A DNA stretch of 64,000 nt from Motiliproteus sp965230185 (GTDB taxonomy: Bacteria; Pseudomonadota; Gammaproteobacteria; Pseudomonadales; Balneatricaceae), in contig OZ245995.1 of NCBI GenBank assembly GCA_965230185.1, positions 3,534,001 through 3,598,000 on the forward strand, given 5' to 3'. Below, in pieces: positions 18,615-27,526 of this stretch. How positions within the stretch are numbered: position 1 is the stretch's first letter; every line of letters begins with the position of its first letter. The position numbers and the translations under genes were made by a program. The notes below the pieces were generated by a model that did not search any database, was not told where the DNA came from, and saw nothing but the letters and a program-made list of their open reading frames with translations.

Positions 18615-21600
18615 TTGACGGGCGGTTATAGCAAGCAGGATATCAGACGGAGGGTGACGGGACTGCTGCTGGCAGGCCTGGCTGGCCTGTTTTTCTCTGT
18701 TTTCCTGCTGGAGCAACGGCTGTCCGAACGACACCGCTCCGATCTGACTGCAACCCTGTCCGCCCTGCTCAGTACCAGCCATCAGGCATTGCGCCAGTGG
18801 CAGCAGGAAATCCGCCTGCAGGCCAGGCTTCTGGCTAAGAATCCCACCCTTATCGATTCAGCTCGTCAGTTGCTGGCGCTACCGCTGAAATCCGATGAGC
18901 AGCACCGCTCCAGGCCGCTCCGCGCACTGCATCACGAACGACTCCCTCTCTCGCTCGGCGATCGCTACCGGCAATTCAGCATCATCGACCCGGATGGGAA
19001 TATCCGGGCTTCGCTACCCGATGATCAACCATCCACGGCCAGTCCGCTGAACCTTCCGCCGGCATTGCTGCAACGTATCCTCAGTGGCGAAACTGCTGTT
19101 ATGAAGCCCGTCCTCGACGCGCCGCCTGCAGCAGAGGGTCAGCCCGGCCTCAGGCAGCTGGTGGCGACACCGATTCGCGACGAACAGGCGAAAGTCATCG
19201 CCATTCTCACCCTGACAGTCAGCCCCGACAGCGCCTTCACCGATGTTTTCAACCAGAGCCGTTTTGGTAGCAGCGGTGAATCTTACGCCTTCGACCGCGA
19301 TGGCTACCTGCTCTCGAGCGGTCGCTTTACGACAGCCGCCAGCCCTCCCGGCCAGTCAGATAAGCGACAACGGCTGAGCGGTAGCAACGCCCCCGCGGAG
19401 GCTGGCAGCCACGGCTTCTATCGGGCCCGACAGCAGAACCAGTTGCCTCAGGAAGCGAGCCAGACAGATGATTACAGAAACTACCGGGGCACCCCGGTTA
19501 TCGGCAACTGGCTCTGGGATCCTCAGCTCAGTTTCGGCATCGCCACCGAGCTGGACAAAGCGGAAGCCTTCCGACAACAGGATCTCAGTATTCTCTCAGT
19601 CCGTATGATGGCGTTGCTGGCTGCCGCACTGATGCTGGTCACCGCTTACCCGCATCTTCGCAGCCGGCACCCGTCGCGGGAAGAACTTCTGCAGAACTCC
19701 TTCGAACAGGCCACCATCGGGATAGCCCACCTGGACCTTAGCGGTAACTGGATTCGATTAAACCGGCGTTTCTGCGAAATCCTGGGCGGCAATGAACAGA
19801 AGCTGCGACGGACCCCCTTTAATCTGACTGACCGGGAGCCGGAGGACGTCACTGAAGATCCGACTGAGCAAAACCGCCGTCAGATCGCCACGTTGCTGGA
19901 CGGCACTCAGACAGCCCTGAGTATCGAAAGGCAGCTCGGTGTCTGCGAGGGTCAGGTGATCTGGATCGGCATATCGGTGACCCTGGTCAGAAACCAGCGG
20001 GGAGCCCCCCAGGGTCTGATGGTCGTGCTGGAGGACATCAGTGTCCGTAAGCAGACTCTGGAGGAGTTGATTAAGTCTCAGCAATATATGGCGGAAACGG
20101 AACGAATCGCCGAAATCGGCTACTGGATACTGGAGTTTCCCCAGCGCCGGCTCGGCTGGTCAGACCAGACTAACCGCATTTTTAATCTCAACCTGAGCGA
20201 ATCGGAATCAGGTCTCGCACCACTGCTGGAGAGGATCCATCCCGACGATGTAACCCGCGTTAAAACCGAACTTAACGCGGTACTGGCGGATGATATCAGC
20301 CGGGCGATCCGGTTCCGGGTCATCAGTGGAGACAGGGAACGGCAGGTTCACTCCGAAGTGCGTATCACTCGCGACAGCGACGGCAAGCCCGTGACACTGC
20401 TGGGTACTGTTCAGGACATCACCGGCAGAAATAGAGATGACGAACGCCTTCGCCAGGCCGCCCGGGTGTTCGAAAGCGCTTCGGAAGGTATTGTCATCGC
20501 CAGTACTCAACCGGCTATCGTCGCGGTCAATCCGGCGTTCACCCGCATTACCGGTTACAGCGAGCAGGAAGTACTGGGTAAGAACCCGAATATACTCAGT
20601 TCCGGCCGGCAGGACGCCCTCTTCTATCGGGAGCTCTGGGAGTCTCTGCTCAGGACCGGCCGCTGGCAGGGCGAACTCTGGAATCGCCGGAAAAATGGCG
20701 AGCTCTACCCGGAATGGCTGACGATCTCAGCTGTACAGGACGGCCAGGGGCAGATCAGCCATTATGTGGCGACCTTTTCCGATATCAGCAAGCTTAAGGA
20801 ATCGGAGGATAAACTCGCCTTCCTCGCCCACCATGACCCGCTGACTCATCTGCCAAACCGGATCATGCTCGATCGTTATCTTCAGCGCAGTCTGCAGAAA
20901 TCGGTACAGCGCGGTATAGCGGTCGCCGTGCTGTTTCTCGATCTCGATGAGTTCAAGTATATAAATGATACCTGGGGCCACCCCTGTGGGGACAGAGTTC
21001 TGCAGCTGGTTGCCCAGCGATTGCTTCACTGCATCGGCAGCAGTGCAAAACTGACTCGCCATGGCGGCGACGAGTTTGTGCTGGTGGTGGAAGCCGCATC
21101 CCCGCCGGAGCTGGAACAACTGGCCGGTAAGCTGCTACAGACGCTGGAAACGCCGTTCGCCACCGACAATCGTGAGTTCCATATCAGCGGTAGTATCGGC
21201 ATCAGCCTGTACCCGCAGCATGGCAGCGATGCCGATACACTGATTAAAAATGCCGACGCGGCGATGTATGAAGCTAAGCGGCAGGGACGTAACCGGTTCA
21301 GCTACTATCAGCAGGAACTGACCAGTCAGACGCTCAGTGAGATGGAAATGCTGAGCAATCTGCGCAGGGCGCTGGAGCTGGGCGAGTTTGAAGTGCATTA
21401 CCAGCCGCAGGTCAGCTTCAGCACCGGTAAGATTTCCGGCGTCGAAGCTCTGCTGCGCTGGAACCATCACAAACAGGGGCTGATCCCTCCGGACCGGTTC
21501 ATCCCGCTGGCGGAAAAATCCGGACTGATAATCCCGATCGGTAACTGGGTGCTGGAGCAGAGCTGCCAGCAGCTGAAGCAGTGGCAGAGCATCAGCGATA

Positions 21601-23054
21601 TTCGCTTTCCGATCTCCGTCAACCTGTCGGTGGTACAGTTTCGGGCCCGTAACCTGGTCGATACGGTCACCGCTGTGCTCAGGCGCTGTCAGTTGCAGGC
21701 AGAGTACCTGGAGCTCGAGCTGACAGAAAGCACCCTGATCGACAATCCCGAAGATGCTCTGGAACAGCTGAAGCGACTGACCGCGATGGGAGTCTCTGTC
21801 GCCCTGGATGACTTTGGCACCGGCTACTCAAGTCTCAGTTACCTGGGACGCTTCCCCATCGATCGGGTAAAGATTGATCGTGAATTCGTGCGCCGGCTGA
21901 TAACCGATACCGACAATACGCTCATTACCCGCAGCATTATCTCCATGAGCCACTACCTCCACTGCCAGGTGGTGGCAGAAGGCGTGGAGACCGCAACCCA
22001 ACAGGCCTGGCTGCTGGATCAGGGCTGCGATCATATGCAGGGTTTTCTGTTCAGCAAGCCGGTAACGGCTGCAGAACTCAGTTCGATGCTGCTGGAACAA
22101 CGCGCTCTGCTGCTACCCTCCTCAGGGCAGAGCAGCGAACCGGTCCATACCCTGCTGATCCTGGATGACGAAACGGCGGTGCTGCACGCACTGCGACGCA
22201 GCCTCAGAAAGGAGGGGTATCGGATACTGACCGCCGATGACCCCTTTGAAGCAATGGAGCTTTTCGCCAGCAACCGAATCGGCGTGGTGATCACCGACCA
22301 GCGCATGCCGCAGATGACCGGTACCGAGTTTCTGGTGAGAATCAGCCGGCTCTACCCGGAAACCGTACGCATCGTACTGAGTGGCCATGCCGATATCGAA
22401 GCGATAACCGGTGCGGTGAACGAAGGAGATATCTATCGCTATCTGCTCAAACCCTGGGACGACGAGAAATTGCGCCAGCATATCAGAGAGGCCTTCCGGT
22501 ACTACGAAAACCACAGTCAGCAGCAACTGTTCAATGAGAGCATCAGAAATCTGATCGAAGAGTATGAAGACCAGTACAGCAGTTTCAGCCAGTCCGGTAT
22601 CGGGCTGCTGGACGAGCAGCATCAGGGCCTGATCGATCTGTGCCAGCAACTGGGTCAGACCATTTCAGCCCGGGCTGACCGGGAAAAGATCCACCAGCTG
22701 ATCGGCCGGATGCTACAGCTGTCCGCCAGCAATTTTCGTCTGGAGGAGGAGCTGATGGTGCAGCACAGCTACGCAGAATTCCAGCAGCATCTCCTCGAGC
22801 ACCAGATGTTCATCAGTCAGCTGCAGAGACTGCAGGCAGAAAACGACAACCTCGATGGAAATCACGCACTGTTCCTGGTGCTCTTTATCGGCATGTGGAT
22901 CCGGCACCATGAAAAAGGGGCCGATCATCGCTTTGTCGAATTTCTTCGGGACAATCGGATTCAGCAACTTCCCCAGAGCTGGAACCACTGCCATCAGCAC
23001 GAGGACAAACCACAGCAACAGCAGGATTCCTCCGGCGCCCGGCCGCTACCCTAA
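18615..23054 (+). CDS. Cache-PAS-PAS-PAS-GGDEF-EAL-REC-hemerythrin signalling protein
   Basis: Protein of 1479 residues. Helices at about 14-32 and 327-347 enclose a periplasmic Cache-like sensor. Three PAS domains follow (about 358-470, 490-600, 610-725), then GGDEF (HGGDEF, motif 817-821; the RxxD inhibitory site is replaced by GSSA), EAL (EALLRW at 944-949, with ELTES, DDFGTG, VKID and AEGVET all kept), a receiver (phosphoacceptor Asp1228, Lys1279 in LLKPWDDEKL) and a C-terminal bacteriohemerythrin domain (about 1325-1450). Both c-di-GMP synthesis and breakdown look possible. In the hemerythrin domain His1336, Glu1377, His1392, His1396, His1432 and Asp1437 are present, but the first His of the HFxxEE motif is Asn1373. 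The start is TTG 18615 with AGGAA seven to eight bases upstream; no ATG lies near the first helix. A ComFB-family gene follows. Confidence 0.9.
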   Translation: MTGGYSKQDIRRRVTGLLLAGLAGLFFSVFLLEQRLSERHRSDLTATLSALLSTSHQALRQWQQEIRLQARLLAKNPTLIDSARQLLALPLKSDEQHRSRPLRALHHERLPLSLGDRYRQFSIIDPDGNIRASLPDDQPSTASPLNLPPALLQRILSGETAVMKPVLDAPPAAEGQPGLRQLVATPIRDEQAKVIAILTLTVSPDSAFTDVFNQSRFGSSGESYAFDRDGYLLSSGRFTTAASPPGQSDKRQRLSGSNAPAEAGSHGFYRARQQNQLPQEASQTDDYRNYRGTPVIGNWLWDPQLSFGIATELDKAEAFRQQDLSILSVRMMALLAAALMLVTAYPHLRSRHPSREELLQNSFEQATIGIAHLDLSGNWIRLNRRFCEILGGNEQKLRRTPFNLTDREPEDVTEDPTEQNRRQIATLLDGTQTALSIERQLGVCEGQVIWIGISVTLVRNQRGAPQGLMVVLEDISVRKQTLEELIKSQQYMAETERIAEIGYWILEFPQRRLGWSDQTNRIFNLNLSESESGLAPLLERIHPDDVTRVKTELNAVLADDISRAIRFRVISGDRERQVHSEVRITRDSDGKPVTLLGTVQDITGRNRDDERLRQAARVFESASEGIVIASTQPAIVAVNPAFTRITGYSEQEVLGKNPNILSSGRQDALFYRELWESLLRTGRWQGELWNRRKNGELYPEWLTISAVQDGQGQISHYVATFSDISKLKESEDKLAFLAHHDPLTHLPNRIMLDRYLQRSLQKSVQRGIAVAVLFLDLDEFKYINDTWGHPCGDRVLQLVAQRLLHCIGSSAKLTRHGGDEFVLVVEAASPPELEQLAGKLLQTLETPFATDNREFHISGSIGISLYPQHGSDADTLIKNADAAMYEAKRQGRNRFSYYQQELTSQTLSEMEMLSNLRRALELGEFEVHYQPQVSFSTGKISGVEALLRWNHHKQGLIPPDRFIPLAEKSGLIIPIGNWVLEQSCQQLKQWQSISDIRFPISVNLSVVQFRARNLVDTVTAVLRRCQLQAEYLELELTESTLIDNPEDALEQLKRLTAMGVSVALDDFGTGYSSLSYLGRFPIDRVKIDREFVRRLITDTDNTLITRSIISMSHYLHCQVVAEGVETATQQAWLLDQGCDHMQGFLFSKPVTAAELSSMLLEQRALLLPSSGQSSEPVHTLLILDDETAVLHALRRSLRKEGYRILTADDPFEAMELFASNRIGVVITDQRMPQMTGTEFLVRISRLYPETVRIVLSGHADIEAITGAVNEGDIYRYLLKPWDDEKLRQHIREAFRYYENHSQQQLFNESIRNLIEEYEDQYSSFSQSGIGLLDEQHQGLIDLCQQLGQTISARADREKIHQLIGRMLQLSASNFRLEEELMVQHSYAEFQQHLLEHQMFISQLQRLQAENDNLDGNHALFLVLFIGMWIRHHEKGADHRFVEFLRDNRIQQLPQSWNHCHQHEDKPQQQQDSSGARPLP

Positions 23055-23128
23055 CCCGGACGAAACGTCTATATTATTGAGTTAACAGCATAAACATGAT
23101 CCAGGTCCGGGACAGGGATTCTGGATTA

Positions 23129-23141
23129 AGGCATTATGCCT
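23129..23141. promoter_or_regulatory. Perfect palindrome upstream of the ComFB gene
   Basis: AGGCAT-T-ATGCCT lies 33 bases before the ComFB start codon, between it and the large signalling gene. It could be an operator half-site pair or a small leader hairpin; nothing further distinguishes these. Confidence 0.3.
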
Positions 23142-23173
23142 GAACCGTTCCGTTTAACCGCCAGAGGCTGCCA

Positions 23174-23449
23174 ATGTCCATTCGCGAGAACATTCACAAC
23201 TATTACGAGAAGATGGTGACTGAACTGCTGGCTGAAAAGTACGCCGATCAGGCTGTCGACCAGGATCATCTGGCAGACGCCGCCTGCGTCGCGCTGAATC
23301 ACCTGCCCCCCCGGTATTTCCGGCATGAAATCGATATGGCTTTCTACCTGTCGCCGGCAGAGCACCGGGAGATGAGTGAAAAAGTGGCCGCAGCCGTAAA
23401 AGATGCCATGGCTTATGTCAGCAGTCGCAGGCGGGACAGAGAAGACTGA
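23174..23449 (+). CDS. ComFB-family protein, possible c-di-nucleotide receptor
   Basis: Protein of 91 residues matching the late-competence ComFB family (ending in a helix with YVSSRRRDRED). It opens MSIRENIHNYYEKMVTELL and contains the LNHLPPRYFRHEIDMAFYLS segment that marks the family. ComFB-type proteins in cyanobacteria have been reported to bind cyclic di-nucleotides; I apply that knowledge by family only. The start has AGAGG seven bases upstream. It sits 119 bases after the hemerythrin-tailed GGDEF/EAL gene on the same strand, so the two may be co-transcribed, which makes a receptor role for the neighbour's c-di-GMP an attractive guess. Confidence 0.85.
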   Translation: MSIRENIHNYYEKMVTELLAEKYADQAVDQDHLADAACVALNHLPPRYFRHEIDMAFYLSPAEHREMSEKVAAAVKDAMAYVSSRRRDRED

Positions 23450-23495
23450 GCTTCACCATTCTATGCCCGTTATCGGTGGCTGTCTGCAGATGCCG

Positions 23496-24239
23496 CTACC
23501 AGTAGCGCTCGACGGTAACCTGGCCGGGGGTGTGGCGCAGATTTTTCCGCAGACCACGGTCTTTCAGAACCGCGATTGAGTCTCTGACCATTTCGGGATT
23601 GCCGCAGATCATGACCTGACTGTGGTCGGCCCGCAACTCCATATTCAGGCGCTGCTCCAGTGAACGGTCTTCGATTGCCGCCGGTATTCGCCCGGACATG
23701 GCCCCGTCAGCCTGCTCCCGACTGACGAAGGGGAGCCAGTGAAAGCGATCGGCATGCTGCGCCTGAATGTCATCCAGCACCTCCCGGTAACTCAGGTCTC
23801 CCTCATAGCGTACCGCATACGCCAGCATCACCCGCTGAAAACGGCGCCAGGGGGCCGGGGTCCGCAGAATCGACAGGAAAGGTCCGATGGCGGTGCCGGT
23901 GGCCAGCATCCATAATTCCTTTCCCTCAGGCACCTCCTCCAGGGTCAGAAATCCAGCCGGCTTAGCAGAAACCCAGATTGCTTCCCCTGCCTTCATGCCG
24001 ATCAACCGGTTGGAGAGCGGCCCCCCGGGCACACTGTTGAAATAAAATTCAAGCGTCGCCTCGCCGGGTGGATTCACGAAGGAGTAGGGACGGGCCACTC
24101 GGGTATCACCGATATCCAGCGCCAGCCGGGTATACTGCCCGGCTATAAAGTCGGTGGCGGGCGCAGCAATCTGCAGCGAATGCAGATGATCATTCCAGCC
24201 ACGGTTATCCACCACCCTGCCTGCCTGCCATTCACTCAT
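23496..24239 (-). CDS. fpr: Ferredoxin--NADP reductase
   Basis: Protein of 247 residues, an FAD enzyme that moves electrons between NADPH and ferredoxin or flavodoxin. FAD-binding RPYSFVNPPGE lies near 65-75, the NADP-binding ATGTAIGPFLSIL near 112, MICGNPEMV near 210, and the C-terminus ends in the aromatic residues RYW, as in bacterial subclass I Fpr. I chose the ATG at 24239 because GGAGG lies four bases upstream; an open frame extends 12 residues further to 24275. It is followed upstream on the same strand by acpH. Confidence 0.94.
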   Translation of the reverse strand: MSEWQAGRVVDNRGWNDHLHSLQIAAPATDFIAGQYTRLALDIGDTRVARPYSFVNPPGEATLEFYFNSVPGGPLSNRLIGMKAGEAIWVSAKPAGFLTLEEVPEGKELWMLATGTAIGPFLSILRTPAPWRRFQRVMLAYAVRYEGDLSYREVLDDIQAQHADRFHWLPFVSREQADGAMSGRIPAAIEDRSLEQRLNMELRADHSQVMICGNPEMVRDSIAVLKDRGLRKNLRHTPGQVTVERYW

Positions 24240-24342
24240 ACGACCTCCGGTAGCGCCCTCAGAGCGCCGCGCCAAAAACCTGGTATACAGATCAACTATA
24301 GTCGCTTACCGGAGCGGCAGCCGGGACAGCACCACCTGGGAA

Positions 24343-24972
24343 TCAGCAACGCCCCGTTTCTCCCGGCAGAAGCAGCCGTTCAGCCGCACCACTGACTCCC
24401 GGCAGTCCACGTACATAGTCGATCAGCGCCGGAAAAAAACGCAGAAAATCGGCCTCCAGCTGAGGATAGGCCCGGCGAATCTCCTCTCCCGCACCGGCCA
24501 GCCGCGTCGGCCGGCTGAAGCGCCGGGCCACCCGGTCCAGCACCCTGCCGGTCTCATCAATACTGTGGTAGCAGGACAACCAGTCCTGCTGACACATCAG
24601 CTGAACCGGCCGCTGCATCCGCTCCGGCAGGACTCCCCGGTAGTTCTCCAGGTCCCGATAAACCCCGGCAATAAACAGGCTTCTGGGAGTCGGGGAGAAC
24701 AGCTGCCAGTGGCGACTGAGAAAATGATCATAGGCGATATCCAGAATAATACCCGCTACCCGCCGGCGTGCCGGACTGATCCGCCCTTTACTGGTTACAA
24801 AGACCTCATGCTGATCAGTCCAGGCATCGATCCGGCGGTGCAGCCAGATCCCCTGACGCACCGGCTCCGGCCATTCTGTCGGGATCCTTCCACGAATGAA
24901 GTCTCCCATCAGGTTTCCCACTCGGGATTCCGGGGTAGGTTCTGCAAATATCAGGTGGGCAAGGTAGTTCAA
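24343..24972 (-). CDS. acpH: ACP phosphodiesterase
   Basis: Protein of 209 residues of the AcpH family, which removes the 4'-phosphopantetheine arm from holo-acyl carrier protein. The opening MNYLAHLIFAEPTPESRVGN and the segments GNLMGDFIRGR, IWLHRRIDAWTDQHEVF and DIAYDHFLSRHW carry the conserved Asp and His residues of the family's HD-like metal site. The start codon is TTG at 24972, with GGAG six bases upstream; the N-terminal match to the family supports it. It lies about 100 bases upstream of fpr on the same strand. Confidence 0.9.
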   Translation of the reverse strand: MNYLAHLIFAEPTPESRVGNLMGDFIRGRIPTEWPEPVRQGIWLHRRIDAWTDQHEVFVTSKGRISPARRRVAGIILDIAYDHFLSRHWQLFSPTPRSLFIAGVYRDLENYRGVLPERMQRPVQLMCQQDWLSCYHSIDETGRVLDRVARRFSRPTRLAGAGEEIRRAYPQLEADFLRFFPALIDYVRGLPGVSGAAERLLLPGETGRC

Positions 24973-25136
24973 CGCCGGCTCCGATGCTGGTTATTGATCG
25001 AAACGATCTGGTGGATACTGGTGAATTCCCTGACAGAATTATCGTCCGCTCCGGAAGGTCTGGCAAAAAAACCTTTCCGGTCAGTCAACTAGACCAGGCA
25101 AACAATGACCGGATCACGCCGCTTGCAAAGTTGAAA

Positions 25137-25171
25137 TTGACATTGAGAACCGTCGCGTCCTGGGGTAAGCT
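25137..25171 (+). promoter_or_regulatory. Possible promoter of the cold-shock gene
   Basis: A perfect TTGACA (25137-25142) overlaps TTGAGA (25143-25148), and the latter lies 17 bases before a weak -10, TAAGCT (25166-25171). The leader would be near 150 bases, the usual length for cspA-type mRNAs. The region from 24973 to here holds no gene. Confidence 0.35.
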
Positions 25172-25283
25172 CGAAAACCTGTTGTTTTTTTCAAGCAGCT
25201 GTTTAGCTGGTGAGAAAGTCAGCCTTACCGCGACCTCCCCGTTTTATCGACTGCGGAACAATAACAACAACGTATAAAAAGAT

Positions 25284-25298
25284 TGGCCCGGAGGGCCA
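25284..25298 (+). promoter_or_regulatory. Leader hairpin ahead of the cold-shock gene
   Basis: A perfect six-bp stem TGGCCC/GGGCCA with a GGA loop ends 26 bases before the start codon and just ahead of the GGAG ribosome site. Cold-shock mRNAs often have structured leaders that change with temperature; a role here is inferred. Confidence 0.4.
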
Positions 25299-25324
25299 GA
25301 AATAACGATTGGAGTTTCAGGAAT

Positions 25325-25534
25325 ATGTCAGAGGTTATTAACGGAACCGTCAAGTGGTTCAACGATGACAAAGGCTTCGGCTTTATCGCCCGGGAGAGCG
25401 GTCCGGATGTTTTTGTTCACTTCAGTGCCATCAACGGTACCGGCCGCAAGACCCTGCAGGACGGTGAGCAGGTCTCATTCGAGATCACTCAGGGCCAGAA
25501 GGGCCCACAGGCGGTTAACGTCACCAGACTGTAA
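25325..25534 (+). CDS. CspA-family cold-shock protein
   Basis: Protein of 69 residues forming one cold-shock domain. RNP1 is KGFGFIARE and RNP2 is VFVHFSAI, within the family pattern starting GTVKWFNDDKGFGF. It binds single-stranded RNA and DNA and acts as an RNA chaperone. It is preceded by a long untranslated leader with a hairpin and followed by a strong terminator, so it is a single-gene unit. CspA, CspD and CspE type cannot be separated from sequence alone. Confidence 0.96.
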   Translation: MSEVINGTVKWFNDDKGFGFIARESGPDVFVHFSAINGTGRKTLQDGEQVSFEITQGQKGPQAVNVTRL

Positions 25535-25557
25535 CTGCAGCTACTTCCGCTGCCCCG

Positions 25558-25585
25558 GGGTGGTGGGCACTCCACCACCCTTATT
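25558..25585 (+). terminator. Terminator after the cold-shock gene
   Basis: A nine-bp perfect stem GGGTGGTGG/CCACCACCC with loop GCACT is followed by TTATT. It lies 23 bases past the stop codon and just ahead of the convergent aceK end. Confidence 0.75.
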
Positions 25586-25601
25586 CCTGCCGCTGACCTC
25601 A

Positions 25602-27383
25602 TCAGCAACGTTTTTTACTCCCCTGGCGACAGAAACGCTTCTTACGCCGATACGGGAATACATCCATCACTTCACCGTTTTCAATCGCACTCTGCAGTCC
25701 CTTCCAGTATTCGGGATCGAAGATATCGATATGCAACTCATTGAAAACCGTCGCCACCTCCCTGCGACGACGCCCCGCCAGGAAGATTCTGAACTCCTCC
25801 GGAAAGACATCCTCCGGCGCAATTGAATACCAGGGTTCACTGGCCATCTCCTGCTCCGGTGTCCGGGCTTCCGGAATACGACGGAAATTGCACTCGGTCA
25901 GGTAACAGATCTCGTCGTAATCATAAAACACCACCCGCCCGTGGCGAGTGACACCGAAATTCTTAAAAAGCATATCGCCGGGGAAGATATTGGCCGCTGC
26001 CAGCTGACGAATGGCGTTGCCGTACTCACTGATAACTCCGCGCAGCTGTTTGCTGTCGGCATTATCAATATAGATATTCAGTGGCGTCATCCGCCGCTCC
26101 GCCCAGAGATGGCTGATGATCACCTGATCATCGGTCACCTCAACGGTATCGGCGGCCACTGTCAGCAACTCCTCCAGCAGTTCATCGGAGAAACGCCGCC
26201 GATCAAAGACGAAATTGCTGAACTCCTGGGTATCAGCCATACGTCCGGCCTTGTCATGACGCTTTACCAGCCGGTACTTCTCCTTGACCGTCTCCCGGGT
26301 CATATCCTTGGTGGGGTGGAATCGGTCCTTGATGATCTTGAAAACGATATCCAGCGACGGCAGAGTGAACACCGTCATCACCATGCCTTTGATACCGGGG
26401 GCAATGATAAACTGGTCGTCACTGTTCTCCATATGATCGAGAAAATCCCTGAAGAACTCGGTCTTACCGTGCTTATAAAAGCCGAATGAGCTGTACAGTT
26501 CGAAGATCTTCTTGGAGGGCAGCAGGCTGTGCAGAAAGCGCACGTACTCATAAGGAATCGGCGCTTCCACCATAAAATAGGAACGAGTAAAGCTGAAGAT
26601 AACACTGACGTCATCGGGATCGAGAATCAGCGTGTCAACGTAGACGCCACCCTCCTCATTATTCAGAACCGGCAGCACAAAAGGCATCGAGTGACTGTCA
26701 TCACCGCTGATCGCCTTACCGACGATATAGGCGCCTTTATTGCGGTAGAACACCGACCGGACGATCTCCAGTCGGGCCCCGCTGTTCATCGGCAGACCTT
26801 CCAGTGGATTCTCGCGAAGGTGACGGACGATATTGCGGACATCGCGCCGCTTGTTCTCATAAGGGACCCGGAAGGAGTAGTCGTCCAGGATTCGGGAGAT
26901 CAGCTTCGGCAGGTTGCCATTCAGCAGGTAAGTGTTAACAATCCCCGTCTTCGGCGGCTCCCAGCCTTCCGGCAGCGAGGTACGGACAAAGATTTTGCTG
27001 TCGTCGATGGCATGATGTCTGAAAGTGCGGTTGTAGATGGAGTTAAAGAAGGTCTCCGCCAGCTCTCCGTCGGTGCGCTCGACCACCAGCTGACTGTACT
27101 GCTGTCGAGCCTGCTGCCAGACTTCCGCCGTCATCGGCTCATCACCGGCCTGGGCCCTGACCTGAGCCGTGGTCAGGCTGACCGACAGATCATAGAGATC
27201 CACCCGATCAATACAGGCCTTCTGCATGCCCAGCCAGTCCGCCCGTTCAAAGCGCTGCTGAGCGCCCGCTGAAATCTCTTCGAACCGGCCCCGATACTCG
27301 TCGAATCCATCGACAATGGTGCTGGCAAACGTTAACGCTAACTGACTGCTCTCCACCCGAATTTCTCCCTCTGCCGGCGTCAT
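25602..27383 (-). CDS. aceK: Isocitrate dehydrogenase kinase/phosphatase
   Basis: Protein of 593 residues, close to E. coli AceK (578). It phosphorylates and dephosphorylates isocitrate dehydrogenase, which shifts carbon between the TCA cycle and the glyoxylate bypass. Recognisable parts are the N-terminal regulatory half starting LALTFASTIVDGFDEYRGRF, the ATP-binding loop region APGIKGMVMTVFTLPS, and the kinase-like core DMLFKNFGVTRHGRVVFYDY with YDYDEICYL. Unlike E. coli, it is not next to aceBA. The start ATG has no strong ribosome site. Confidence 0.95.
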   Translation of the reverse strand: MTPAEGEIRVESSQLALTFASTIVDGFDEYRGRFEEISAGAQQRFERADWLGMQKACIDRVDLYDLSVSLTTAQVRAQAGDEPMTAEVWQQARQQYSQLVVERTDGELAETFFNSIYNRTFRHHAIDDSKIFVRTSLPEGWEPPKTGIVNTYLLNGNLPKLISRILDDYSFRVPYENKRRDVRNIVRHLRENPLEGLPMNSGARLEIVRSVFYRNKGAYIVGKAISGDDSHSMPFVLPVLNNEEGGVYVDTLILDPDDVSVIFSFTRSYFMVEAPIPYEYVRFLHSLLPSKKIFELYSSFGFYKHGKTEFFRDFLDHMENSDDQFIIAPGIKGMVMTVFTLPSLDIVFKIIKDRFHPTKDMTRETVKEKYRLVKRHDKAGRMADTQEFSNFVFDRRRFSDELLEELLTVAADTVEVTDDQVIISHLWAERRMTPLNIYIDNADSKQLRGVISEYGNAIRQLAAANIFPGDMLFKNFGVTRHGRVVFYDYDEICYLTECNFRRIPEARTPEQEMASEPWYSIAPEDVFPEEFRIFLAGRRRREVATVFNELHIDIFDPEYWKGLQSAIENGEVMDVFPYRRKKRFCRQGSKKRC

Positions 27384-27526
27384 CGGAGTCTCTCGTCTGC
27401 TATCCGTTGCCGGTCATCGTCAGTCGCCACTTCACTACGGGCAGCACCTCCACGACAACCGGAACGCTCAATACCATAGCACCGGAGTCCGCCAGGACAC
27501 AGCCGCCCGGCATGGCTGTGCCGACC

